A DNA stretch of 64,000 nucleotides from Trifolium pratense (lineage: Eukaryota > Streptophyta > Magnoliopsida > Fabales > Fabaceae), in contig NC_060062.1 of the NCBI RefSeq assembly GCF_020283565.1, positions 17,828,127-17,892,126 of the forward strand. Direction: 5' to 3'. Made by a program: the position numbers and the translations under genes. Positions 1-10,753 of the stretch are shown in pieces. The notes beneath the pieces are model-generated. The model saw only the letters and a program-made list of their open reading frames with translations. It made no database searches and was not told the origin of the DNA. Within the stretch, counting starts at the first letter, position 1; each line of letters starts with the position of its first letter.

Positions 1-382
1 TTTTTTCTTATAATTTGGGACGAAGGAAATATTCTATAAGAAAATGAAGGCAAAAATACTTGCAAAATATAATAATACACTTTTATCCTTTCTCTTAAAA
101 GTGAAAGGACGATCTATATAAAAAATAATAATTTGAAAGAACGGAGAAACATAAATTTAATTTTGATGTAAATTATAAAAGTATGAATATTATGATATAC
201 AAGTAAAATTAATTATACACTCGAAAATGCTCATACTCTTATTTGGGCGGCCAATTTTTCATCTAATTTTTGTAGATTTGAGACTATTCCCTTATGTATT
301 AAACATTTACCAGTTAATGCAATAAGTTTGTTTGATTAAAAATAAATAAAAAATTATACACTAGAAAATAACATGATTATTT
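1..382. other. AT-rich 3' flank of the first NCR gene
   Basis: No gene is visible here. From about position 150 onward the sequence resembles the 3' flanks of the other two NCR genes (7290-7370 and 18950-19117), with shared stretches such as aattttgatgtaaattata and a run ending in ttatacac. It is therefore probably part of the duplicated NCR block rather than unique DNA. Confidence 0.4.
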
Positions 383-670
383 TTAAACTAAATTATTGTG
401 CCATAACCTGAACTCACAAAGGTTATCAACACACTTCAAAATTGGAGGTAAATATAGGTCTAGACAATCATCGTCAGTCTTGCAGGAAGTGCGAGCTGCA
501 ATGTCAAGAAATAGAAAATTAGAAAATTGGAACCAAAATATAATATTGTATATAAGATAAATTAGAAAATTAAAAAATGGTGTGAAAAATAGCATACTTC
601 TACCAGTTGCAACAAGAAATAGAGAAAGAAAGATTATCAAAGCATAAATAAATATGAAAAATTGAGCCAT
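383..670 (-). CDS. NCR (nodule-specific cysteine-rich) secreted peptide, 2 exons
   Basis: Exon 1 is 598-670 and exon 2 is 383-495. A phase-1 GT-AG intron (donor gtatgc, acceptor attgcag) joins them into a 61-aa precursor. Residues 1-24 form a hydrophobic signal peptide (FIFIYALIIFLSLFLVATG). The mature part has four cysteines spaced C-x5-C and C-x4-C, with the core motifs SCKTDDDC and KCVDNLC, which is the standard four-Cys NCR pattern. Family knowledge: such peptides are made in infected nodule cells, enter the secretory pathway and act on endosymbiotic rhizobia. Signal peptide, intron position and phase match the copies at 7.4 and 19.1 kb. The mature part is acidic, and its WHNNLV tail is longer than in the sister copies. 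A TATA-like TTATAAA lies about 50 bp upstream of the ATG. Nodule expression is inferred from family membership. Confidence 0.88.
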   Translation of the reverse strand: MAQFFIFIYALIIFLSLFLVATGRSMLFFTPFFNFLIYLIYNIIFWFQFSNFLFLDIAARTSCKTDDDCLDLYLPPILKCVDNLCEFRLWHNNLV

Positions 671-716
671 TTTTTTTCTTCCTCTTTTGCATGTAATGAA
701 TAGAACTTGTTTTCGG

Positions 717-723
717 TTTATAA
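717..723 (-). promoter_or_regulatory. TATA-like box of the first NCR gene
   Basis: TTATAAA on the minus strand, about 50 bp upstream of the ATG at 670. The same heptamer sits 46-51 bp upstream of the other two NCR start codons, and that conserved placement is the evidence. Confidence 0.55.
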
Positions 724-1130
724 GTAAAAATTTCATGTTTTGTTAACTTTCAATTTTAAATTTTTATTAGCCCTTAGGGGTTGTAAGAAGTCATAAATAA
801 AATTGAAATTAAGATTAAATGTCTTTAATCAATATGTTTTGTACATATACCTCTTTAGAACTCTCAACCGATCACTAATGTTAGTAAAAATTTACCAATC
901 GTTAGTTGGTTGAAATCACTTAATGCTAGAACCGACTTCAAACCAGATTAAATTGGTGGTGAAAGCTAAAAAAAATAAAAATTCACATAAAAGTTATGGT
1001 GATCATCAAAGTTCATTATTTTTTTAATTAAATTTTATTATTTATATATAGAAATATATTTTAGCCTTTCATAATAGGTTGGACAACTGACCTATCTGAG
1101 TTTCTAGATTATTCTTGATTGAGGCTCCTT
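724..1130. other. 5' flank of the first NCR gene, no gene seen
   Basis: AT-rich. It includes stretches shared with the 5' flank of the 19.1-kb NCR gene (gcccttaggggttgtaag, aagttcattatttttt, tagcctttcataa), which marks the extent of the duplicated block. Confidence 0.4.
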
Positions 1131-2415
1131 AGTTGACCGCGGTGGATTGCATATTCTCAAAGTTAATCTGGCTCATCTTCACAAACTGGTTGAAAACTTC
1201 CTCTAGAGGTGATGATTTTCGTAGCTATTGGGCCTGTTGCGTGCCTTGAGTAGAGTTTTGGTTCCACCTAGGATTCTGATCGTCTCTCCAGCCTGAGTAT
1301 GGGTAGGTAACCCCATGAATTTGGCTTGCTCTTCCTCTGAAACTCCTTCAGGAATACAATAACCATTCGGATGGTTTTCTTGACAGAAATCACAGGTTTC
1401 TTGGATCTTCTTCACTTCGGCTTCTAGTGAGGCCTTCTCCAGCTTCCTTTCAGTAGTTTTATCTCCTTTTGATAAGTAGTTTCTTTGTCAAGTTGCAGCA
1501 TGCCAGCAGGTTTAGTGGTTCTTTCGTTGCTCATGTTGTATTCATTTTGACACATTTGTTCTATGAGCTCCTTCACTTCTTCCGCTGTCTTGGCATTTAT
1601 CGATCCTCCAGCTGAGGCGTCAAGGTGCATCATGTGTTGTATGCGCATTCTTTTGGTGAAAATTTGTATTAATTCCATTATATCCGTGCTATGGTTTGGC
1701 CTCTCCTAGGGTTTTAGTATCATGCTGCTTGAAGTTTGTTATATCTGCCTTTCTTTTCTAGAACTGGTTATGAGTCAATAATCTTTCCAGAAATTTGTCT
1801 TCCATCTCCTTCCACATCTGGATGGTTTCACTGGGCAAGCATTGAAGCAATTCTTTTTCCATACCCGTTAAAGAAAAAGCAAAGAGTCGCAGCTTCTTTT
1901 GATCTTCAGTGATTTGGTCTGGCACCTTTTGGATCCGACAGGTCTCAGAGTATTGAGTAAGATGGTCCCATGGATCTCGGTTAGCTCTTCCATCGAACTG
2001 GTTTTCAAGAAGTCCTGCTAGAACATTACCCTTGATGTCGAAATTTACAGGGTTGGCTGGTCTGAATTCGACAAATATTTGTTCATGTCGGATCTCTTGC
2101 AATAATCTCCCATAGTACGTCTAGGTGGTTCTGCCAGGGCTTGTCTTTGTCTTATAGCCTTTAGTCTCTGTCTCAAGGTTCTTCCTGGTTCCGGATCGTA
2201 GTCTACGACTTTCGCACCTGATTCCTGCATGCACTAAAGAAGATACCTTTAGCAGCACAATTAAGGGAGATGGATCACTAGCATCGCTTAAGTACCAAGC
2301 CTTATCCTTAGCCAGAATCGTTTGATAGTTTAATTTTTGCAATAACGGATTTTTAAATTTTTTGTTTATTCTTTAAAATTTAGAATTCCTAAACTACGCT
2401 AATGATTTTGTAAAC
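1131..2415 (-). pseudogene. Decayed Ty3/gypsy gag region (Tat/Athila-like)
   Basis: On the minus strand, broken reading frames at 1758-2102, 1424-1678 and 1203-1415 read in order as a retrotransposon gag protein. The first carries the gag core (DPWDHLTQYSETC, KKLRLFAFSLTG, EDKFLERLL). The second carries LDASAGG and KTAEEVKELIE, and the third a CDFCQENHPNGYC zinc-knuckle-like stretch. These blocks are typical of plant Tat/Athila gag. Frames are interrupted and no polymerase is visible, so this is an old, truncated copy. A primer-binding-like site and LTR-like sequence follow at higher coordinates, consistent with minus-strand orientation. Confidence 0.75.
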
Positions 2416-2950
2416 ACAATCCCCGGAAAACAGCGCCCAAAATTTGATGGTCGTTTCTGCAAGTGCACAGAATCGTTATCAAGTAATAAAGTAGTAAGTT
2501 ATCGTCTCCACATGGATTATGCCAAAATTACTAGTTTCGCTTAGGAATTTTGAAAGTAAAAGTGTTTTGCATTCACTTTGTTGGTTTTAAGAGAGTTTGA
2601 CAGTTGGAAGTAAAAAGCAATTTAAATAAATAACAGATAAATAAAGAGCGATTAAAATAAAAGGTTGTGCAAGTAAGGGAGGGATAAGTTGCGGATACAG
2701 TGCCTCAAAAGGAACAACAACATAAATAATTTAAATTAGGTAATAATAGTTTTCTTTTGTGGAGCTAAAGGATAAATAAACACTACTTTAACTGTCAAAC
2801 ATGGCGTGTTAAGGGGATGCATTTGGTTTGTTTTAAGGTTGATTTAACTTCGGTATTTAGACACACGTGTTGGATAGATTTCAGTGCCACAACTAACAAC
2901 AGTGTGCCTATGTAAGGTTTTATGAATTGTCGGCAAAACAGTTCAAGTTG
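2416..2950 (-). mobile_element. Degenerate primer-binding site and 5' LTR of the same Ty3 remnant
   Basis: At 2419-2446 the sequence aatccccggaaaacagcgcc is a damaged form of the tRNA-Asp-complementary site seen intact in the young element at 16413-16432. The next bases, tgatggtcgtttctgcaagt, resemble the LTR edge of that element. The outer LTR boundary is not clear; I place it near 2950 only because the sequence character changes there. Confidence 0.5.
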
Positions 2951-3224
2951 AGGCAATTGAAAAATTTAGATTATTGATAAAGACTAAATTATATTTGAAT
3001 TTTGATGAAACAATTTTTGTACTGTTTTCCGGTCGAAATTTAATTTCTATTTTTATTTTGAACCTAATTGATTTTTTTTTTCTTTGGGAATGGAAATATA
3101 AATTGTTTCAAAATTCAAAATTATTTGATTCCAGATTTTGGGTCAGGTTACAATAATCTTTGTTCAATTTGACACAATGGCTTCATTTAATTAATGAGAA
3201 TTCAGGTACATTTGACCCAAGAGA

Positions 3225-4560
3225 TTGGGTTACATCTCCAAATGGAGAATAAAGAAACTTGTGTCAAATGAAATCTCAGACTCATATTTTATAGAAAAGG
3301 GAAAACAAACCAATAAAGGAGATATGCGGCCAATAAAGACTTCAAATGTCCTTGAACTTATAAATATTGATATTTGTGTGCCATTCTTTGCGGCTGTTTG
3401 GAATAGTAAACAATATTTATAATGTTCATAGACGATTTTGTATAAGGCATCATTTATCTCATTCATGAAACAAGAAAGTCATTGGACGTGTTCAATTTTT
3501 ATTCAGGCTGAAGTTGAGAATCAACTCGACTAAAGAATCAAAAGAGAAAGTATAACCGTGGTGGTAAATATTATGGTAAATTTGGCCATTTAGTTGAACA
3601 AAGTCCAATATAATTTTCTATTCCTAGAGGAAGGCGGTATCACCTCACAACACTATGTCAATTTTTTTATGAATGGGGTTGCTGAAAGACAAAATAGGAC
3701 GCTGAAAGACATGGTAAAAAGTATGATTGCTCATCCTAAATTACCAAAATCACTCTAGGGATAAGCAATTAAAATCTGCAGCATATGTCCTTTTAACGGG
3801 GTTCCAACTATAGTTACTACAAAAATTCCTTACAAACTTTGGATAGACAAAAGTCCAGTAGTCTAAAGCATTTGTAAGTTTGGAGTTGTTCAGTTAAAGT
3901 AGGGCCTTATAAGCCAAATGAAAATAAATTGGACTTGAGGACCGTAAGTTGCTATTTTTTGGGATGATTTAAAATATTTAGGGGTACAAGTTTTATGGTC
4001 CCACAATTAAGTTTGGTTTTTTTAATCAGGAAATGCCGATTCTTTGAGGATGTCGAGTTTGCGGATGGAGATATGGTTATGGACTTTGTTAGGAATATAT
4101 TGATATTCCCACAAGTATTTAACTCCCCATACAAGAAATTGTTCCAGAAGAACAAACTCTCACACCTCAAGAACATATGTCATTCAGGAGATCCACGAGA
4201 GAAAAGAGAAATACAATACTGGATGAATATATTGTATCTCATCGGGAATATGAACATGAGGTTAACATTGAAATGATGGATAATGATCTGATCATCTTTC
4301 ATAAAGCCATAGAAAGATCAAATTCTCAAAGGTAGATCGATGTCATAGATAAAGTGATTTAAATCCATAAAGAACAATGATATTTGGGATCTTTTTCCAT
4401 TGCCACAAGGTACGGAACTCATTGGTCTTAAATGAATATTTAAGATCTAGAAGGATTCGAAAGGCAATGTGAAGAAGTAAAAAGTTCGTCTTTTCACAAA
4501 ATAGATTTAGACATAAAGAAGGCATTGGTGATAAAGAGTTTTTCTTTTCAGTCAAGATGT
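3225..4560 (+). pseudogene. Decayed Ty1/copia integrase-to-RT remnant
   Basis: Translations in shifting plus frames contain ordered fragments of a copia polyprotein. These are GKQTNKGD and LELINIDICVPF (start of integrase), a match to the NGVAERQNRTLKDMV block near 3670, the KLPKSLWG-like and ELWTG-like stretches at 3740-3850, FFEDVEFADGD at 4035, and a trace of the RT entry near 4380-4450. Stops and frameshifts occur in every part, so nothing is functional. Confidence 0.7.
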
Positions 4561-5885
4561 ATCAGACTTCATTCGGCATAATTTTGCACTCGGCAGCAAG
4601 AAAATCCATGCTTGGAGAAGAAACCATTGTGGCCAAAGCTGAAACGCAATAATTGTGACATAGTTGCAAAATCAAATTCATCATGAGACCAATTGATGGA
4701 ACAGTGATACATGAATCCAATTGTCTCACGTGGTTGTAATTGTAATAGCTTTGTAAAACCACTTGATGATGACTTGTCTAACGCCTAAACACAATTGCAT
4801 ATTAAGAAATACATTTTTAGATTTGTTGAAAAAATATCATTTTTTCCGTGTATCCATAAATATTTGAAAGTACTTAAAAGTGGACGGACAAATTTTTTTA
4901 CGAAATTTTTTTACGAAATTTTTTATGCTCGTAATTATCAATATCAATCTTCCTGTCATGGACAATTTTCTCCCACCCAACAACATCAAAATGTTAGTCT
5001 TTTACCTCGTTTTCAAAACGAGGAATTCCACTGGTTGAAGCGGCGGTGAGTTTTGACATGATGAACCACGTTGTTAGGAAAAACCTTAGATGACTATTAA
5101 AGAGGTCCAACATAATTAGGATGTCCAAATTTTCCCCGGATGTTTTTTACGCTCTTATTTATCGAGAAAAAAGAAATTTTTTCTAAAATTTCATACTCCA
5201 TACTTCACAAAAATAATACCATGTAAAGAATATAATACCATTTAAAGAATATATGCAACACTTTCTCAAAAAGAAAGAGAGTACAATGTAGGTTTTTGAG
5301 GTAAAAATACAAAAAACAATAAAGAAAAAAAAAACTACCATAAAGTTCTTACAACAACAAAGTTGGTATCTTTCTAATTATTGATTTCTTTGTTTATGTT
5401 GTTTATTTTGTTATCAATGGCTGTAGCATCTTTTTTGTTGGCATTTCATCTTCCATTTGTTGCGGTGAATTTACAACTTGTAGTTGGCTTCCTTAATACA
5501 TAGATGATCGGCCTTTAAAAAAAAAAAGTTGAATGAATAATACACTCTATAATAAAATCACTACAACAATAAAATTGAATGAACAATAAAAATCAAGATG
5601 ATTACAAAAAAAAAAAATCGTAATACCATAGTAGCCATTGGAATGCACAAAAATAAGGAACCTTAAGCTATATATAAGGCCTTGTGCTCACTTTAAACTT
5701 GTAGTTGTGCTCATTTTGTAATTTATATATATATATATTATATATGAGCACTTGGAAGATGATTAGAGTCTACAAAAAGTGTCAACCTAGTTGGGATGCT
5801 TTCTAGGCTCTTTAATGTCATTATGTTTTTGGTTCACCTAAAAAAATAAGGACCGAGATGTGAAATATTTGATGTCTTAACCATA
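4561..5885. other. Intergenic DNA without a recognisable gene
   Basis: AT-rich sequence with short A/T runs and an (AT)n tract near 5728-5750. I see no coherent coding region or complete mobile element here. The first 200 bases may be a further copia scrap. Confidence 0.4.
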
Positions 5886-5887
5886 TA

Positions 5888-6032
5888 CTTCCTCTTGCCT
5901 CATATGTAAGCAAAATTAACTTTTTTAGATTTATTGAAAAGTGATGTATTTGGTCTATATTTTAGACTAAATACATTAATTTTATAATAAATCTAAAAAA
6001 ATTACTTTTACTTACGTATGAAACCGGAGGGA
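5888..6032. mobile_element. Stowaway-type MITE
   Basis: Ends are CTTCCTCTTGCCTCATATGT and, read inward on the other strand, CTCCCTCCGGTTTCATACGT. They form a terminal inverted repeat of roughly 45 bp, flanked on each side by TA. The CTCCCTCC terminus and TA duplication are typical of Stowaway (Tc1/mariner-derived) MITEs. Confidence 0.75.
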
Positions 6033-6143
6033 GTATACTATAGGGTGAGGTTTTTAAATTTTAATAGATTCTAGCAAGGGGTAAGCCATTAAATGGAGAC
6101 CACCATAGTTTTTTTTTTTTTTTTGGTTTATTTTATGGAGAAT

Positions 6144-6305
6144 GTTAACTTGTGCTCTTAAGGCACATGTTAAGGAAACAAAAATAGAAATTATTAAATG
6201 CTAATTTGTGCATTTTGACTTTTGAAGCATTAAATTTCTTGTATCATTAAATGATGAATTTCTATTTTGGTATATCTTAACATGTGCCCTTAGGGCACAT
6301 GTTAA
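6144..6305. mobile_element. MITE with internally palindromic ends
   Basis: The left end gttaacttgtgctcttaagg and the complement of the right end gttaacatgtgccctaaggg match over about 30 bp. Each end is itself nearly palindromic (gtgcnnttaaggcac). A related element lies at 9087-9255. Confidence 0.65.
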
Positions 6306-6545
6306 CAAGACCCTTATTTTATAGCATACACTAATGTGGATTGTCTATTAATTACCTCGAAAGAGGACATTTGTTACTTTGGTTACCGCACTTTGAGATT
6401 TGTTTTTAAAATGATTTTTCATAGTAAAGGTAAAAGATTGGATTTTTTAATTATATTTTTGTGATGAAAATCTATAATCTTAGAATATTTTATATTATCG
6501 TATCCTCATAAAACCAAACCAAATCACTTTCCAACAAATACTACT

Positions 6546-6904
6546 TGTTAAGAAGTCTCACATCAGTCGTGAGATGGGCTTGACAAAATGTTTATAAGCA
6601 AGTGGCAATCTTCACCTTACAAACCGGTTTTATAAGGATGAATTAGGTCCAATACTCATTTCTAAAATGGTATCAGAGCCTCTACCCGATCCGTTGGGCC
6701 ACCTGTTATCAGGTTTCCGCTATCGGGCCACCCACCATTTATATCCACGCACCAAGCCCAATTGTGCTGGGCGTGAGGAGGTGTGTTAAGAAGTCCCACA
6801 TCGGTTGTGAGATGACCTTGACAAGTGTTTATAAGCAAGTGACAACCCTCACCTTACAAGCCAGTTTTGTAAAGATGAGTTAGATCCAATACTCATTTCT
6901 AAGA
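6546..6904 (+). mobile_element. Complete TRIM retrotransposon
   Basis: Two direct LTRs (6546-6667 and 6784-6904), both starting tgttaagaagtc, flank about 116 bp of internal DNA. That segment begins with TGGTATCAGAGCC (6668-6680), the standard primer-binding site complementary to initiator tRNA-Met. A purine-rich stretch (gggcgtgaggagg) precedes the right LTR. Five bases CTACT occur on both sides (6541-6545 and 6905-6909) as target duplication. There is no coding capacity, as expected for a terminal-repeat retrotransposon in miniature. Confidence 0.85.
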
Positions 6905-7218
6905 CTACTTTTTCTAACCAAACATATCAATATAGAAAAACTATACTTCATATATTTCTTTTAAGGCCACTATACGTCATATATTCACAAGTAATTGTGA
7001 GATCAATATTTTTTTATTACGATGATATAATTGTGAATTTGCAGCCTATTAGATCTCTTCTCGTTGTTTCAAAGAAAAAAAATCTCTTCTTGTGGATGGG
7101 GTTATAAGACAAAAATAGCTATAATTATGCAATGACAATTTTTTTTTTGTACATTATTGTAATTTTTTTTTTGAATGGCATTTTACATTCTATGACTAAA
7201 CGAAGGTAAGAATACTGC

Positions 7219-7219
<1 letters not shown>

Positions 7220-7271
<52 letters not shown>
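7220..7271. repeat. (AAT)n microsatellite
   Basis: About 17 uninterrupted AAT units in the 3' flank of the second NCR gene. Confidence 0.95.
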
Positions 7272-7370
7272 TTTTGAGCTTATCATAAAAATTGATAGGC
7301 ATATAAACTAAATTTTGACCTAAATTATAAAAATAAACAAACATTATGACATAAAAATAAAATTATATGC

Positions 7371-7634
7371 TTAGTAGAAAAACAACTTACAAAAATTATC
7401 AATGCACTTGTTATATAGAGGGTATTTCAAATATGGACAATCAGAGTCAAGAACACAGGGAATTTTTTCTGCAATGTTAAATATGAAAAAGGAATGTTAC
7501 TAAAAGGTCATACAATATTATATATATGATAAATTACAAAGTGGTGTGAAAAATGATATACCACCATGGGTTACAACAAGAAATAGAGAAAGAAAGATAA
7601 TGAAAGCAAAAACAAGCATGGGAATCCGATCCAT
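7371..7634 (-). CDS. NCR secreted peptide, 2 exons (short, found by splicing)
   Basis: Exon 1 (7562-7634) encodes a 24-residue signal peptide beginning MDRIPMLVFAFIIFLSLFL. A phase-1 intron (donor gtatat, acceptor attgcag) leads to exon 2 (7371-7468). The joined CDS is 171 nt, a 56-aa precursor ending in KLFFY. The mature part has the four-Cys NCR pattern: C-x5-C in PCVLDSDC and C-x4-C in KCIDNFC. Neither exon is a long open frame alone, so the gene is easy to miss. Signal peptide, splice sites and cysteine spacing match the 0.4- and 19.1-kb copies; it is closest to the latter (both have the IPC start, PLY and LFF). No lesion is visible, so I treat it as potentially functional. Expression in nodules is inferred from the family. 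Confidence 0.87.
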
Positions 7635-7679
7635 ATTTCTTCTCCTTTAGCCGTAATAAATAAATAAAAACTTGATCCA

Positions 7680-7686
7680 TTTATAA
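7680..7686 (-). promoter_or_regulatory. TATA-like box of the second NCR gene
   Basis: TTATAAA on the minus strand, about 46 bp upstream of the start codon, at the same relative place as in the sister genes. Confidence 0.5.
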
Positions 7687-7809
7687 GTAATTTTTTTAAG
7701 CTTATTAACTTCTATTAAATTTATTTTAGCACTTAGGATGTACAAGAAGCCATTTATAAAATTGGAATTAATGAACCCCCAGGGGTTGGTCAGGAGATGT
7801 AGGCTTTGG

Positions 7810-8567
7810 TAGGATGCTCGCGGTTCGTTTGGATTGATTTTGAGGTAAAAATTTATCCGATTTAAAAATAAATTTATTCGCGGTTTGGTTCGGTTTTAGA
7901 TGATAAACAACAAAAATTTGATCAGATCCGATCCAATTTTAAGCGATTTAATTTGGACCGATTTTTGGATATCCAGATTATAAATTGTAATTTTTTTTAA
8001 TAAATATTAATATTATAAAAAACACTAAAAAATAATAGTTTGACTTTTTTCACAAAATAAACATTAAGTTCGATCTAAAATATAACATATAAAGTCACTA
8101 TGTTTAGTCTAGTGGTGAGGGGTTTGGGTAATACGCTATAGGTCTTCGGTTCGATCTCCGGCTCATTGTAAGTCAAAAAAATAAAATATAACATATAATA
8201 TATTAAAAGTTAATATTTTAGAATGTCAATTATAAATAATATTTGAAACATATCATAAGGTAAAAAATAGATTAATTTAAACTAACAAATAGTATTAACA
8301 AAATTTAAAACGAAGAAAAAATAGATTAATGAAATATATATTCATACCAATAAAAAGATAAATATATATATTAAAATATATGTGTGCGGTTTGGTTCGGT
8401 TTGGATCGGCTTTGAAAAATCAATCTGAAATTCGATCCGATTCGATCCAGCGGTTTTCACAAAAGAACATCCAAACACATCCAAAAATATTCGGTTTTTT
8501 GCGGTTTTCGATTTTTTTGGATCGGTTGCGGTTTTTATTTGGATTGGTTTGGATTTGAGCACTCCTA
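7810..8567. mobile_element. Non-autonomous hAT-type element with nested SINE
   Basis: The ends are TAGGATGCTCGCGGTT and, on the other strand, TAGGAGTGCTCAAATCC. They are flanked by perfect 8-bp copies of GGCTTTGG (7802-7809 and 8568-8575), the duplication size of hAT transposons. Both arms carry repeated ggttcggttt / ggatcggttt subterminal motifs. No transposase is visible. A SINE sits inside at 8093-8181. Confidence 0.8.
8093..8181 (+). mobile_element. Ultra-short tRNA-derived SINE
   Basis: About 89 bp with an A-box-like TTAGTCTAGTGGTGAGG, a B-box-like GGTTCGATCTCC and an A-rich 3' tail. It is flanked by perfect 17-bp direct repeats (8076-8092 and 8182-8198), the mark of LINE-mediated insertion. 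It consists of little more than the tRNA-like head. Relatives lie at 27.5, 50.1 and 55.4 kb. Confidence 0.82.
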
Positions 8568-9086
8568 GGCTTTGGGACCTCAGAGTATATTCCTGTTAAG
8601 GTGTCTCGTTTGAATCTTCTTTGTACCATTTTTTTGTTGAGCCAATCCTTATATATAGAGCTTTCCAATGACTTCACTTGGGATCCTTCCTAGTGAAAAA
8701 TGGGGCTGGTCCCTTAAATTAGTCGATCCTTAGGTTAGATACCAAGTTTCCAAAAATTAAATAAATTGGAAATAATGTTATCTATGCAATGTGTTTTTTT
8801 TTAATCTGTTTAGCGCACTGAATATTTTATTTTTTTATTGAACTTAATTAAAAAAAAAAATTCTCTTTAGCCTTTCGTAAAAGATACACGTAAAAAGAAA
8901 GGAAAAAAAAATCCTTTTGAAATAGATTGGAAAAATCTCAAACGAGAACCAGTAGTTCTGAATCATGAAAAACAAATAGTTGTAGAAATAAGTCATTGAA
9001 GAGGTGTCTTGTAGTTGATTTTTATATTATTATTATAATAGGATAGGATTATCTATCAACAATTATAAACAAATATAATATGGAAA
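8568..9086. other. Repeat-derived intergenic DNA
   Basis: No gene. It contains a stretch near 8700-8755 (ttaaattagtcgatcctta ... ataccaagtttcc) also found in altered form at 19960-20000 and 62870-62900, probably a SINE 3' part. Confidence 0.4.
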
Positions 9087-9255
9087 AGGCTAACTAGTGT
9101 CTCTGAGGCACTGGTTAAGGAGCTAAATAAAATATAAATGTATTGAAAATTATGTAGTCTACTTTTTATAAGTATTAAAAATGTTCTTTTCAATGCAAAA
9201 ATTACTCCTTTTGGTATCCTTAACTAGTTTCCCGAAGGACCGGTTAACATGACCC
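9087..9255. mobile_element. MITE related to the one at 6144
   Basis: Left end ggctaactagtgtctctgag and right end, as complement, gttaaccggtccttcgggaa form imperfect inverted repeats of about 30 bp around an AT-rich core. The layout matches 6144-6305. Confidence 0.55.
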
Positions 9256-9769
9256 ATATAATATTCATGTGAGGTAAGAAGAAAATTAAGATTCATTTCG
9301 TTCAATTTAAATGCAATATGAAATGGGAATTCAGTATGAAAGTTGAATGGAAAATTTTACAAATTTGGAGTTGTCTCAAAATTCTTTTTTTTTTTTTTTG
9401 TGTGGACAAATTCTAATAAAAAAAGTGTATGATATTGGAGTGTAAGGAATACGTGATAAAAAATGTAAAGTATATTTTTTTTTTTAGCCAAAAAAGAGTA
9501 GTAGTAAAGTGCTACTACCTCAAACCGTATATAAATGACTTGAAAAGTGAATGAATTTAAAAGTAAATAATAGGAAAATAAATTATAGAAATATAAATGC
9601 AAGTAAATTACATAAATGTGAATGACTTTAAAATAAATTTGACAAAAATTAAAATGGCGTACTTAATCAAATGCAGAGAATCAACAATCTTTTGAGAATT
9701 AGATGTGTGATTTCTAAAATATATTAAGCATCACTTATTAGTTATTACAATGCCTTCCACTCCTACTTA

Positions 9770-10639
9770 TAGAGATGTCAAAAAGGGTCGGACTATCGGG
9801 CCGGCTATTAGCCCTATCCTTTTACACGGGACGGACTTCATAAAAAGGAGGTCGGACCTTATCGGGCCAGGCTTTTTCATGGGCCGTCATGGGCCAGCCC
9901 ACAGGCTTTTGGGCCGACCCCTTAAAGAATTAAAAAAATTATTTATAATTTTTTTTATAATTTTTTTATTGTTATATTTTGGTCCTATTTTTATGCATAA
10001 ATTCATATATAATTTTTTTTTATTATTTTTGTTGTTTTATTGTTATTATTTGTGTTTTGTTCCTATCTATAATCTGTTTTATTCCTATTTTTAAGCATAT
10101 CATTTTTTTTTGTGCAATAGCAACGAAGCATATAAAACTTGGAATATGGTTATTTTAAGTCTATCATCTTTTTATTGTATTTATTTTATATTCTTTCTAT
10201 ATTTTTGTCTTTTTTTTACTTAAATTACAATGGATGAATGAAAGATATAATACTTGGAATTTTTTTTTGGGTAGTAATAATAATAATAATATGACAAAAA
10301 ACTTATTGGATTAGAATGAGATTATTTGTTAGAGATTTGTTTGTTTGTTTGACGAGGATAAAGAGAAAGATATTGTTGTTTGAGAGATTATGTGAGAAAA
10401 TATAGGGATACGAATTACTTTCTTGAAGATTTAGTTGAGAAATATAACATAAATTTAGTAGAATATGTTTTTTTTTCAAAAAAAAAATAATATGAAAAAT
10501 AGTGGGCAGACCCATCGGCCATGTAGGCTTTTGCTTATCGGTCTGGGCTAAGCGGGCCGGGTTGGACCGGCCCCTTTATTTGATCGGGCCCCTCCAGGCC
10601 GGGCCAGGCCGGACCGGGCCGGCCCCTTTGACAGCTCTA
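9770..10639. mobile_element. Non-autonomous hAT-type element with GGGCC-rich arms
   Basis: Termini are TAGAGATGTCAAAA and, on the other strand, TAGAGCTGTCAAAG. They are bounded by perfect 8-bp duplications CCTACTTA (9762-9769 and 10640-10647). The TAGRGNTG start and 8-bp duplication fit hAT. About 140 bp at each end is packed with GGGCC/GGCC motifs, while the core is almost pure A/T. No transposase frame exists. Confidence 0.85.
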
Positions 10640-10753
10640 CCTACTTATATGAAAAACATTTATAAGTGGTGACATGCATGTTTGCCACGTGTCCTAAACT
10701 AACAATAGTCGTTGATACTACTTGATACACAAGGCTGCCTTCTTATCCACATA

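Noticed and set aside
4562..4762. 66-aa frame on the minus strand
   Set aside because: No family resemblance; adjoins a decayed copia region and lacks any conserved block.
7202..7271. CRISPR-like array
   Set aside because: It is a simple AAT microsatellite in a eukaryotic genome; no spacer structure.
8100..8165. Functional tRNA gene
   Set aside because: Has A- and B-box-like sequences but no foldable acceptor and anticodon arms; flanking 17-bp duplications and A-tail show it is a SINE. The same applies to 25068-25130 and 28100-28180.
9357..9602. 81-aa frame with hydrophobic stretches
   Set aside because: AT-rich DNA produces Phe/Tyr/Leu-rich frames on either strand; no signal peptide-cysteine pattern or domain.
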